This document shows positions 1-8,905 of a stretch of DNA of 19,167 nucleotides, piece by piece. Each line of letters starts with the position of its first letter. Positions within the stretch are counted from its first letter, which is position 1. The stretch is from Ettlia oleoabundans (lineage: Eukaryota; Chlorophyta; Chlorophyceae; Chlamydomonadales), in the NCBI GenBank assembly GCA_019693395.1, contig JAAMXP010002884.1, positions 1 through 19,167 of the forward strand, given 5' to 3'. The notes beneath the pieces were generated by a model that did no database searches, was not told the origin of the DNA, and saw only the letters and a list, made by a program, of their open reading frames with translations. The translations under genes and the position numbers were made by a program.

Positions 1-447
1 GGGCACTGGCAGGACGCACCAACAGGCATGATTGATAGTGCATCTTACACAGCATTACTTCTAGTAGACTGCACGTCAACAAGTAGAGCAGAATGGGTGC
101 ACTGCATCACGCCCATAGACACCGTCCCATCACGTTTTTTGCCTGTTACTGTGAGCGGGAACTCACCTGCTGTGTTCTCGCAGCATGCAGTGCATGACGG
201 GGTGGCTGGGTTGCACCCATTTCAACATGTCTGCAGCAGTGTGGGTGTTTCAGCCAGGAGTTTCAGTGTTATGTGATGGTGTTGCCGAGAGCTGTACAGC
301 AAACCTGCTGTAGAAGGTAGGGCAGGCAGGCTGACGCCACTGCAGCTCCACGAGCCACACGCCCGCTGTGATTGCAAGCCTAGAATATTCTAAAGAATAG
401 GTTGCACATCCCCCTTAAAAATCAATTACACATCCCTTAAGATTCAC
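1..447. other. Intergenic / downstream flank, no gene supported
   Basis: No exon with convincing protein character was found on either strand. The plus-strand ORF at 28-276 has no family resemblance or matching splice context. The stretch holds most of a 22-24 bp tandem repeat (393-479) and a TGTAA signal on the minus strand at 426-430, so its upper part is probably the 3' end of the TPR gene's transcript. Confidence 0.5.
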
Positions 448-479
448 TTATACATCCCTCAAGAATCGGTCATACATCC
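393..479. repeat. Short tandem repeat, four copies of about 22-24 bp
   Basis: The motif (C/T)ACATCC recurs at 405, 429, 451 and 473, each after an AT-rich AAGAAT or similar segment. Copies are diverged. The last codons and stop of the TPR model (448-450) lie inside it, so the C-terminal residues of that model are repeat-derived. Confidence 0.8.
426..430 (-). terminator. TGTAA poly(A) signal, minus strand
   Basis: TTACA on the plus strand reads TGTAA on the minus strand, about 20 nt past the modelled stop of the TPR gene. It supports a transcript reaching this far, beyond the alternative stop at 1317. Confidence 0.4.
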
Positions 480-3400
480 GAAAGGACGTGAGCCGGCAAG
501 CAAGCGTGTTGCTGCCGCCCAGGCCTGACGAACGACGGCTGACCACCTCGCCTGTCAGTCCATCGCTCAGATCTTGCTCAGGCGGTGCGGAGAGATCGCC
601 CCAAAGGCATGGCACTGTAACCAAGTCAAGGGTAGAGGGAATCCCTACCTTACTGAAATTAAGGTGTACAGCAGGCAGTCTGACCTGTCAGGGCATCGCT
701 CATCTCCTGCTCCAGAAGAAGCAGAGCCCCCTCCCCCTTTTCATCCCACCGTTCATCAATCTGATGGCCCGACACACCGATGAAACTGCACAGAGACAAG
801 GAAGGCAGGTGGCCGGTGCGAGAGAAATTGGAGGGCGGGTAGGCAGGTGGGGTGTGGGGGCGCAGGGGGCGGAGATCTCCTCTAGAGGGGTGGGGGTGGG
901 GGTACAGGTGTGGCTGTGGAGGGCAGGAGTTCAAACTGCGATGGGGCCAAGTGGCCGGCACACGTAACAGCAGCGGCGGCGGGTGAGGCATGGAGCGGGA
1001 CGTTCAAGCCAACACCCCAGGCACCCCTGCGCATGTAGAAATTAACCACCGCTGGAGCCGGGGTTGCGGGGCGCATGGCAGGCGGGGGCCGGGAGGTGCT
1101 ACAGCTGAGTTTTCAATGATAGCTGTAGAGCGGGACCGCCCTAGGGACTGCCCTGCACACACCTGAGTGCCCTGTAGAACTTGGCATCTTGCACCGATCT
1201 GCCTAGATTGCTCAGCATCAATATGGACTGCAGGTGAAAAGATTGCATAAATATCAAAGGGGTGGTTGAGTCCACCGCTGCATCCATCCTCAGCGCCCAG
1301 CCCTACAGCGTTCAACCTAAGACGGCCGCTTCTGCTGCCGGAGCAGGGCAGCAAGGCTCATGAATGATTGACAGGTGCCGTTACCACTACGTGGCAGCAT
1401 CCACGTAGCTGTAAGCTCCGGTACAGGTCGGCAACAATGCAGGCGGTACCGGTCACCACTTGCTATTTGCATCCTCTCCCAAAGCACAGCTTCCTACCAA
1501 CTACCCTGCCTGGGGGTAAAACCACTCACCATTTGCTGCTCCTGTGCCCGGGCAGCCATGGCCTCTTCATCCTCCCGCGAAGCGTCGGCAGCTGCCACCT
1601 CACTGTCCTCTGCCAGCGGCTGCATCTGCTCCAGCTTGGTGACCTGCACGGGATTGCGGGGTTGCATTTTATGTTTTTCTATGTTGCATCTGCTCCAGCT
1701 TGGTGACCTGCAGAAAAGTAACTGTTGCGTTTTGATGTTGCATTTCTATGTTGCAACTGCTCCAGCTTAGTGACCCGCATATGGTTGTAAATCCGCTCCT
1801 TCATAGCGTTCCTCCTGCCTTCTGCAATACCAGGCTGCTTAAGTAGTAACCCAACTGGCCGTGCGTTCACATCATTTATAGTGGCAAGACGTTAGGAGAC
1901 CAGCCAGCCAGACCAGCCAGCAAGTTCCTAACCATGCAGCTGCCAGGCAAACCGGCTAGCTCACATGAAGATTGTAGTTTTCCACCGCCACGGTCAGCCC
2001 CTTCTCCAGCAGCGGGAACGCCTCCTCAGGCCTGCCTTCAGCTGCAGAACGTAGCAAGGCAATTACAGAAGGGGCACAGTTCGGTAAGGACAGAAGGGCA
2101 AAGTTCAATAAGGACAGAAGGGGCAAAGTCCGGTAAGGACAGAAGGGGCAGATGTTCGGCGTGAAGGCAGGGGCAATGGCAGCAAGTGCCACATCAAAGA
2201 AGGGCAGCATGTTTGTGGGGGAGGTGGCGATGGGTGGCGATGCCTAGTAGACTGAATTAAACTGGACAAGACTATCCAACATACGTTGCACGCTGGCCTT
2301 TGGACTAGACTAGACTAGCCAACACATGTTGCACGCCGGACTAGACTAGACAGCACATGTTGTACGCTGAACAAGACTAGCCAACACATGTTGCACGCTG
2401 GACTAGACTGGACAGCACATGTTGCACGCTGAACAAGACTAGACAGCACACTTTGCACGCTGGACTAGACTAGACAGCACATGTTGCACGCTGGACTAGA
2501 CTGGACAGCACATGTTGCATGCTGGACTCTTATCTAGGCTAGCAAACACATGTTGTACGCTGGACTAGACTAGACAACACCCGCCGTACCTGCCAGCGCC
2601 AGGCCCAGCCGTATTCCATGGTACGCCGCTGCCTGGCTGTCCTCCCCCGACTGCTGGACCTGCACCCACAACACAGATGCAGTCAGCCCCGAGGCTCCTG
2701 CTCACACAGGCACCTTTTTGCGCAGCAAGATGAAGATATTATGGCGAGGCTGGACAAGAGCTGCGTTCAGCATCCCAGCAACACTGCGGCCCAAGCCTGC
2801 TCTGCAGCAAGCCGCATACCCAGACTTGATGCGCGGCCCTTGCTGCCTCCACAGCCTGGGAATACTCCTGCAGGTAAGGCAGACGACACACACTGGGGGT
2901 CGAGCCGGGGAGATGCCGCTGCACATTGATACGGGGCGAGAAGCAACGATTTTATTGTGTTACCAGATGCCTCAACAGGCAGGAAGGTGTGCGCGATGGG
3001 TGCACTTGGGACAGCGAGATGCGCTCCCCCGTTGATAGGGCAAGAAGGAAATAATATCGATATTGAGTCGCCAGGTGCCTTGCTGAGTAGGAAGGTGTGG
3101 GCTGTAGAGTTGCAGTGTTGCATCGTTTGGATCAGTTCTGCTCTGGGCACTGTGCCTGGTCGGATTACGACTGCAAGCTGGCGCCACGCTTTGTAACCTA
3201 GAGTTAGGTATCAAGAGCAAAACAGCCGGCGTACGATCAAGAGGTTCCACAAGCAAGGCCATCCCAACACTGCAGGCTTTGACCGATACCCACCCCATCG
3301 AAGAAGCTCCAGAGTGCGTATTGGTTTTGGATGAGGCCAACTGAAGGGTCGTGCACCCCAAACCGCTCCACCAGACCAGGCAGCCCTGCAGTCAGTGTGC

Positions 3401-4124
3401 AGCCAGAAAGCTGTATTGACCGGTGGGGCCCCAGGTCGACGCTCATTGCCCGAGAGCGTCAGATCCGAGGTGTATGATCCCACACATCACATGGATTCGG
3501 TGCAATGCAGGGGTTGAAGGACGTACAAACTGCTGGACCTTGGAGGATGGCTGACAAGTGTTTTGGGCAGCTGCAACAGCACCCAACAGAAAAGTGCATT
3601 GCTACTACCGGCATGCTGCGCTGCGCATACATCCTTTGCTGCCTTTCTACTACTGCATGCTGTCCTTTCGATACGTGTCCCGCTGCGTACCAGCATAAAA
3701 GCTACCCTAGCTACCTCCAGCTCAATGCTGCCCGTGATTTGGTGCACCTGCTGGAAAGAAACGCACCCGACTTGAGCAACCTCTTGGCGCCATCCATATC
3801 CCCTTCCTCCGCCATCTCAGTTGCCTCTGCTGAAAGGGCACTGGCTGCCTCCCAGGCGGGATCAGTCCGGTGCTCATGCTGCTCAGAACTGCCGCTGCCG
3901 CCGCTGCCGCTGCCACTGCCGGCGCCGCTGCCAGCACCGGCCTCGGCGCTGAAGCTGCGGACGCCCCACGACTCAATTCGCAGCAGCACTGCTGCGGGAC
4001 TGAGCTCTGCGCCGCACGCAGTTACTGTTTTCAAGCTGCCGTTCAGCGCCCATGTCACAGCGGCGCGGCCGGGATTGGTATGCACACAAAGCTGCCGCAC
4101 GGCAGACGCCAACGCTCTTCTCAT
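448..4124 (-). CDS. TPR-like protein, probable mitochondrial; 9-exon model with one frame break
   Basis: Function not recognised; the fold looks like TPR helices, a protein-interaction scaffold. Model exons (high to low): 4124-3715, 2867-2820, 2659-2590, 2041-1965, 1834-1775, 1643-1530, 1227-1163, 785-685, 551-448. Intron phases agree throughout and the protein is about 348 aa. The first 60 residues are Arg/Ala-rich and almost free of acidic residues, ending at VRSFSAEA, which looks like a mitochondrial presequence cleavage region. A Gly/Ser linker follows, then helices such as AEEGDMDGAKRLLK, EYSQAVEAARAAHQVW and GRPEEAFPLLEKGL. Frame break: the presequence frame and the frame of VHQITGSIELE differ by one base near 3748-3790, with no usable intron between. 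This is an assembly indel or a real mutation. A TGTAA signal lies about 20 nt past the stop. Less certain: the donors at 1774 and 684 are GTCA-type, the last three exons rest mainly on phase, and the start could be the in-frame ATG at 4283. Confidence 0.55.
552..713 (-). repeat. Diverged duplication matching an intron of the TPR gene
   Basis: The minus-strand end of exon 785-685 (AGCGATGCCCTGACAG before the donor) recurs as AGCGATGGACTGACAG just before the acceptor at 552. In plus coordinates the copies are 685-713 and 552-580, offset 133. The modelled intron is 552-684, also 133 nt. Confidence 0.65.
1626..1783 (-). repeat. Tandem triplication spanning an intron of the TPR gene
   Basis: Plus-strand motif CTGCTCCAGCTTGGTGACC begins at 1626, 1690 and 1757 (the last slightly diverged), offsets 64 and 67. 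On the minus strand each copy starts GTCAC(C/T)AAGCTGGAGCAG, the start of the exon 1643-1530. The intron 1774-1644 is 131 nt, exactly the sum of the two offsets. Confidence 0.85.
2062..2160. repeat. Minisatellite, four copies, 24-25 bp unit
   Basis: CAGAAGGGGC-type cores begin at 2066, 2091, 2115 and 2140; the unit reads roughly GGTAAGGACAGAAGGGGCAA. It lies in the TPR-gene intron 2042-2589, next to the acceptor of exon 2041-1965. Confidence 0.9.
2262..2578. repeat. Minisatellite, nine copies, mostly 31-bp unit
   Basis: The core ACATGTTGCACGCT, preceded by GGACTAGACTAGACAGC, recurs with TTG anchors at 2286, 2329, 2360, 2391, 2422, 2453, 2484, 2515 and 2553. Six successive spacings are exactly 31. 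The array fills most of the TPR-gene intron 2042-2589. Confidence 0.95.
2909..3115. repeat. Diverged tandem duplication, unit about 106-108 bp
   Basis: GAGATGCCGCTGCACATTGAT near 2909 pairs with GAGATGCGCTCCCCCGTTGAT near 3015, and AGGAAGGTGTG recurs at 2981 and 3089. It lies in the first TPR-gene intron (2868-3714), an 847-nt stretch with no other recognised feature. Confidence 0.65.
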
Positions 4125-4499
4125 GCTGCTGTGGAGGGACCGCGGCACAGGGACTCCTATTTGCAGTTGTCTCAGGGTTTGGCACGCATGGCCCACCTGC
4201 CGCCAGCTCAGCGAGCGGTTTGCGCACCCATGGCAGCGGTCTGGCAAAGCTTTCAGACAAAACCTTGGTTGAAGCCTTGGCATATTGGGGCCCACATTTG
4301 CCGCGTCAAGTCAGCAATATATGGACTGTACTAGTGTTTCAAAGGTTCCTGGCTCCTACCCGGCTGTCCCCCCTCGCGTCGCCATCACCTGCGTGGAGCT
4401 GCTGCTGCTGCCCAATCGGCACTTGCTATCAACGTCGCCCATCATAGTTCACAAGTCGAGGTTAACATTCAACACACTTTGTGTGCCATGTCAATATCA
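4125..4499. other. Spacer between the coiled-coil gene and the TPR gene
   Basis: Holds the 3' flank of the coiled-coil gene and the promoter/5' UTR of the TPR gene (both minus strand). The TPR frame stays open up to an in-frame ATG at 4283, so part may be coding. No TATA box or TGTAA signal stands out. Confidence 0.5.
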
Positions 4500-7119
4500 T
4501 CAACATCCCTGCTCACACAAAACCTTGGGGCTGCCCCGTGGGCTGCTTCCCCTGCTGCCCCACGGCCGCACTTCCGAGTGCAGCAGCTGCATCAGCTCCT
4601 TGCTAGGAACTTGCTTACGGCATCCTGCCTTGCTGGCATCCCCGCCCAAGCACCCACTGCTACTGCTGCTGCTGCACATGGGCGACATGGCTTGTAGAGC
4701 ATGCTGGGCGGGCTGTTCCTCATTGCTCTCACGTGATGCCTGCACCATGCTGCGAGCGGTCGGCACCGCCGCCAAGCTTCGCATCGATCGTGCTGCTGCT
4801 AGTGCTGCGACACTCGCCTCTGCAAGGAGGCTGACGGAGCAAGTGGAGGCTGAGCTGCTCTGCGGCAGTACGAGTCCCTCAGTGTCCTGCCAGTCCGGCT
4901 GCAACAGCTGCAGCAGCTTCTGAAGCGCCGCCTGCCGCTGCTGCAGGGACAGCTCCGCAAGCAGCGGCTGCCCGTGCACTGCACTGGGCTCAGCCGAAGT
5001 TGAAGCAGCTAGAACAGCGCCTGACGCCGTTCCATCAATGCTTTGCAGTTGTAGGCGTGACTGCAACTGCGGCTGCTGAAGCGGCTGAAGAGGCAGCTCG
5101 CTTTTTATGCTGGCTGCGGCAGCCGCCAGCACTGAGCGGCCCCGAGCCGCCAGCACCTCCTGCCGCACATCAGCCATGCAGGTGAGCAGGAAGTTGGCGG
5201 CATCACTCTGGCTGGCCTTCACCTGCTTTAGCTCCCGCCTGCATGGGACGCAAATATGGGACGCAAGAAATGCTCTGTGTATCCATGCATTGCTATGATA
5301 GGAGCAATCACTTGAAGCAACCTATGCGACTCACCCCCCCTGCCTGGCCACCCACCTCTTGTCAGCCAGGTTTGCCTCCAGCTCCTCAACCCTTCGCTGC
5401 CGCTCCTCCAGCTTCCGAGCCACCGCCTGCGTCTCCTCCTGCTCCTGCTGCACCTGCTGTCGCGCCTCTGCCACGGCCTGCTCACGCTGTGCCCGCTCGG
5501 CTTCCAGGGTCGCCAGCCTGGCCACCTGCATCACACAGGACTGGCAGGCATGCTTAGAAGCTTGGTTGTCAGATACACGTGGATCAAGTGCTACAGGCTT
5601 GGGGATGCTTGATGGCGCACTTTTGATCGACTGGCGCACATCTATGAAACCCAGGCCACTAAACCAGCAGCAACCAAAGTCATCCTTCCGCCGATGGTAC
5701 CGCCTGCTTGTGGGCTCACCAAGCTTTCTGCTGCCTTCTCGCATGCCAACGCCTTGCGTGCAAATTCCTGCTCGCTCTTACGGGTGATGTCCAGGGCGAG
5801 GCGCAGCTCCTCGGTCTCGTGCTGCAGCGTGCTGATGCTGTTCAGCAGGCCCTGCACGTACTGCGTCTGGAACCGCAGCTCGGCTGCAGGGCGGCAGGCA
5901 GTACATGTGGAGCAGCACGCTGAGGTAGCAAGGTGAGCTATAGCTGTTGGGTTGGGGGCCAGCCAACTCCAGTATGGGCCCTTCAGCAAGCAGCTGGCGG
6001 AGCCAGAATCAGCAGAAACTGTTGGTCATACATGCGGCTAGCAAACCACAAGGGTTTCACCATCTCCCATTCCTGCTGTTCACGGCCAGCCACCCAGCAT
6101 CGATCATATCAGCAGGCGCCCACCTGCCAACGCCTCATTATCCAGGATGGTTTTCTTGGTGGAGGCATCCAGCAGCTCGTCTGTCTGTGCCACCACCTCC
6201 TCCCGTGCCGCCTGCACAGCTGCCTGGGTGTCTCGCCGCCACGCCTCACGGTCACTGGCATGCTGGCTGTCCATGTCCTGCATCCAAGGTTGAATGCATG
6301 CAAATTTATCCATACAAAAGAATGTGGTGCAAGGCAGGAGAATGCTTGACAGCGTTTGGAGATGTACTGCAAACAACGTGGCCTCACACCAACACCTTGA
6401 TGGACAGTAAGTGCAAGGCGTCAGCCTGCGCCAATGATGCATGGCAATTTGGCCTGGCAGCCGAACAGCCTGCTTACCAAGTGTCGCTCTTGGAAGGCAC
6501 GAGCCTGCTCCGCCACCTGCTGCTCCAGCTGCTCAACACGGGCAACCAGCCCGTCCCTTTCCGCCAGAAACTCATCTGCCTGATGCAGCCGCTCTGCCTG
6601 CTGCTCCCATTCTGCCTCAGCCACCTCTATCCGCCGCTCTGCAGCCTGTGTGGCCTCTGCAGCGGCGGCCTGCGCGGCCTTGAGCTGAGTTAGCGCGTCA
6701 GCAAGCCGCGCTTCCAGACCATCTGCTCGCTTTTGCTGCTCCTCCAGAGCGTGCTTGAGATAATCGCTGATGTCCCCATACTGTGTGCGTTCCTCCCGCA
6801 ACTGGCTGCTGAGTATGCGCCGCTCACCATTGAGTGCAACTTGCGCAGATGCAAGCCTGCAGTACAGCGGGGGCGCCGGTGAGGGCGGCAGCCAATAAAG
6901 GGTACAGGTTTGTGTCTCGGCAACCTTGCATACTCGCTGCGATCAATTCTGCCCGCTGTGTATTTATTTGTCGCCTGCGAACAACCTGTCGAGTTTTTCG
7001 GTCGTGCTCTTGAGCGCCACTTCCTTCTGCTCCAGCTGTTGCACTAGTTCCTCTGCTCCCGGCGTTGAAGGAACTACCGCCGGTGTTCGAGGCTTGATCC
7101 CTGCTGTTGTCGGCGGCAT
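4500..7119 (-). CDS. Long coiled-coil protein, BBOF1/DUF4515-like (ciliary/basal-body family)
   Basis: Six exons (high to low): 7119-6986, 6856-6478, 6277-6124, 5883-5720, 5525-5356, 5238-4500, giving 579 aa with all phases consistent. The first ATG follows an in-frame stop. Residues 1-25 are Pro/Thr-rich. Residues about 25-350 are nearly continuous heptad coiled coil rich in Glu, Gln, Ala and Leu, including QYGDISDYLKHALEE (in exon 2) and STKKTILDNEAL (end of exon 3). The spacing of these two patches within a coiled coil resembles the DUF4515 family (BBOF1/CCDC176 and relatives), known as ciliary or basal-body proteins; that assignment is from memory of the family. The tail after about 360 is low-complexity Ala/Gln/Ser with no recognised domain. 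The intron 1 donor is GTTGTT, weaker than the rest, but AG|G restores the frame exactly. A cytoskeletal or flagellar role is inferred only. Confidence 0.8.
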
Positions 7120-7343
7120 CTCCCGAAACCGCAGTCAATTCGTCAACACATGCGGGCCTGCTGCCGGTCCAAGAGAGTGAGACAGGACGTTGCGTTTGAC
7201 TGATTTCAGTTTGCCGGAAGGGCGCTCCACTTCGGTAGAATGACTTGGAAATCATGTACCGCCGCGGGGCGGGTACTGCCTGGCAGAGGCGGCATCAGCG
7301 AGCAAGGTGAACCGAATTCAACATGTGTTTTTGCCGGCTTATG

Positions 7344-7348
7344 TTACA
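7344..7348 (-). terminator. TGTAA poly(A) signal, minus strand
   Basis: TGTAA on the minus strand, about 55 nt past the TAG stop of the cysteine-rich protein gene at 7401-7403, at a suitable distance for a short 3' UTR. Confidence 0.6.
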
Positions 7349-7400
7349 CAACACAACTTCAGCTCAACTTGCCGTACACAGAAAAGTGCAGGGGGCTCTG

Positions 7401-8357
7401 CTAAATCAGTGTTGGTGGTGGGGCCTGTGAAGGCCGCTGAGGGCCAGCTGACGGCTGCTGCCGCTGGGGGGTCGGCGTAACGCGCTCCGTATTCTGCCGC
7501 CGTGAACTCTGCTGCTGCTGAAGCTGGACAACCTGGTCTCTTCGGGGATAGGGGCTGATTGGCAGGGACCCACCAAAATAAAGCTGCACCAACAAAGCGC
7601 CAGCGACGAGCACGACGCTGCAGGACACACATGGGGTGGCCAAGGAAAAAATGACATCCAGCACATACCAACCCGACTTCGAGTTCGATCAGCCAAACGT
7701 TATGGACCTTTGCACCTTACACAAAAAACTAGGACCCTTGGTTCAGCTATCGTGGGACGTCCCTGTGTGGGCAAACATGCCTCACCTGAGCACTACAGTT
7801 GCCCAAATCTGAGAGGTCTGCACCACCCGCGCACAGGTGCAAGTGTCTGTGGGTTGGTATCTTACAATGCCTCCACCGCCGTTGAAACAGCAGCACTGCA
7901 AACCACGGGGGGAGGCAGGAGTGGGCAGTGAAGCACGTTGCCAACGGCATCAACAGGTGCCAACACATCACAGGGCTGGGATTCTGGTCAAACACCAATG
8001 CAGACCATGCATGACTTTCAGCACAACATGCTGCCCAGCTGGGCCCAGGAAGACCCACCAAAGAGTGCAGCTGCCCAGCTGGGCGGCACGCGGGCCCAGA
8101 AGCACGCCAAACGGGAGCCGGGCACCGCAGCCTCCTCCCAGGCAAATCAAACTGGCTCATACGCAGTAATCACTCACCACGCAGCCGTTGCAAGTGCCTT
8201 GGAGCCCCTTGGAGGCGCACTCGTTCGGTGCCAGTAGCTGCCGAGCCCTGTGTGCGCTGTCGGCTGGAAGGTTGATCACCTCGACCAGGCCTGCCTCCAG
8301 AAGTCGAGGAAAGGCAAGCGCCACGAGGGCCCCAAGAAGCCACACGGTTTGGACCAT
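7401..8357 (-). CDS. Small cysteine-rich single-pass membrane protein, unrecognised
   Basis: Three exons (high to low): 8357-8178 (60 codons), 7895-7786, 7617-7401, giving 168 aa. Donors are GTGAGT and GTGAGG; the acceptors have strong pyrimidine tracts before GCAG; phases 0 and 2 match exactly. Residues 1-25 form a hydrophobic signal-like segment (MVQTVWLLGALVALAF). Residues 46-83 hold eight cysteines: C, 8 residues, C, 2, C, 1, CCC, 15, C, 1, C, enclosing FNGGGG. Residues about 86-111 are a clear membrane segment (SQIWATVVLSVVLVAGALLV). A basic PYPRRD stretch follows, then a Gln/Pro/Ser-rich tail to the stop. This predicts a type I topology with the Cys-rich domain outside or in the lumen and the Gln/Pro tail in the cytosol. 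I know of no family with this pattern. The first ATG is used; the frame is open further upstream but has no ATG. A TGTAA signal lies about 55 nt past the stop. Confidence 0.75.
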
Positions 8358-8905
8358 CGCGAAATGCTCGCCCTTGCACCGCAGCGGTCCACCGAAGAAT
8401 CGAGTTAGAATTTGAGCGACCCACAACCGTGCTGCGCTCTCCCAACTGACAGCCTGGGAGACAGGCTTGTGACACCTGGCTTGTGAAAGAGTTAGATTGG
8501 TGCCCTGGTGCGATTGGAACGGTGTACGGATCGTTGCGGAACTTGTGGAAAATTGCGCCTAACGAGGTGGGTCTGTACCGCCCTCCCAGACAAACTGGGC
8601 CATGCTGGCACGCGCGGCGCCTAAAGGCTCTCAGCATGCTGCAGCAACCTACGTCAGGTTCAAAACCTTGTTGGCAGCCACATCTTTGGGGCTGTTGAGC
8701 ACAAGTGTTGGATTTCCCCATGCAGCATATAATTCACAATCCTACACTTGAGGCTGCGTTCATCTGACCTGCCCCCTGCACCGCCAAGCGCATGTTCCAT
8801 AGGCTGTGCTCAAGCGCTCAAGAGAGGCATGGTAGGCTAACCAGACTGGGGTAACAACAGGTGGAAAGAGAAAAAACAAGTTGGTGATAAATATGACTGG
8901 GTTTG
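8358..8905. other. Spacer between NIPSNAP and the cysteine-rich gene
   Basis: Holds the NIPSNAP 3' UTR and the upstream region of the cysteine-rich gene. No TGTAA in the NIPSNAP direction and no clear TATA box were seen. The minus ORF crossing 8170-8721 is in a different frame from the accepted exon and has no family character. Confidence 0.5.

Noticed and set aside
383..402. AGAATATTCT palindrome followed by GAAT, like a heat-shock element
   Set aside because: The spacing between the second and third GAA-type units is four rather than two bases, and no nearby gene start would use it.
488..967. Plus-strand ORF of 159 codons
   Set aside because: It begins with GTG, has no family character, and overlaps minus-strand exons with better acceptor and phase support.
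1163..1287. Separate small gene starting with ATG at 1287
   Set aside because: It would start 30 nt after the alternative stop of the same-strand TPR gene; the same bases fit better as an internal exon from 1227.
3748..3766. A 19-nt GTGCGT...CAGCAG intron
   Set aside because: Too short for spliceosomal splicing, and removing it leads to a stop codon shortly after.
3505..4272. Plus-strand ORF of 255 codons
   Set aside because: It is the antisense shadow of the presequence exon of the TPR gene; its Pro/Leu/Ala runs mirror the Gly/Ser linker and no family or splice support is seen.
4285..4923. Plus-strand ORF rich in Leu/Ala/Ser
   Set aside because: Shadow of the low-complexity tail of the coiled-coil gene (CTG/CAG-rich).
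8170..8721. Minus-strand ORF of 183 codons over the cysteine-rich gene
   Set aside because: Wrong frame; the overlapping frame has the signal peptide, ATG, strong splice sites and matching phases.
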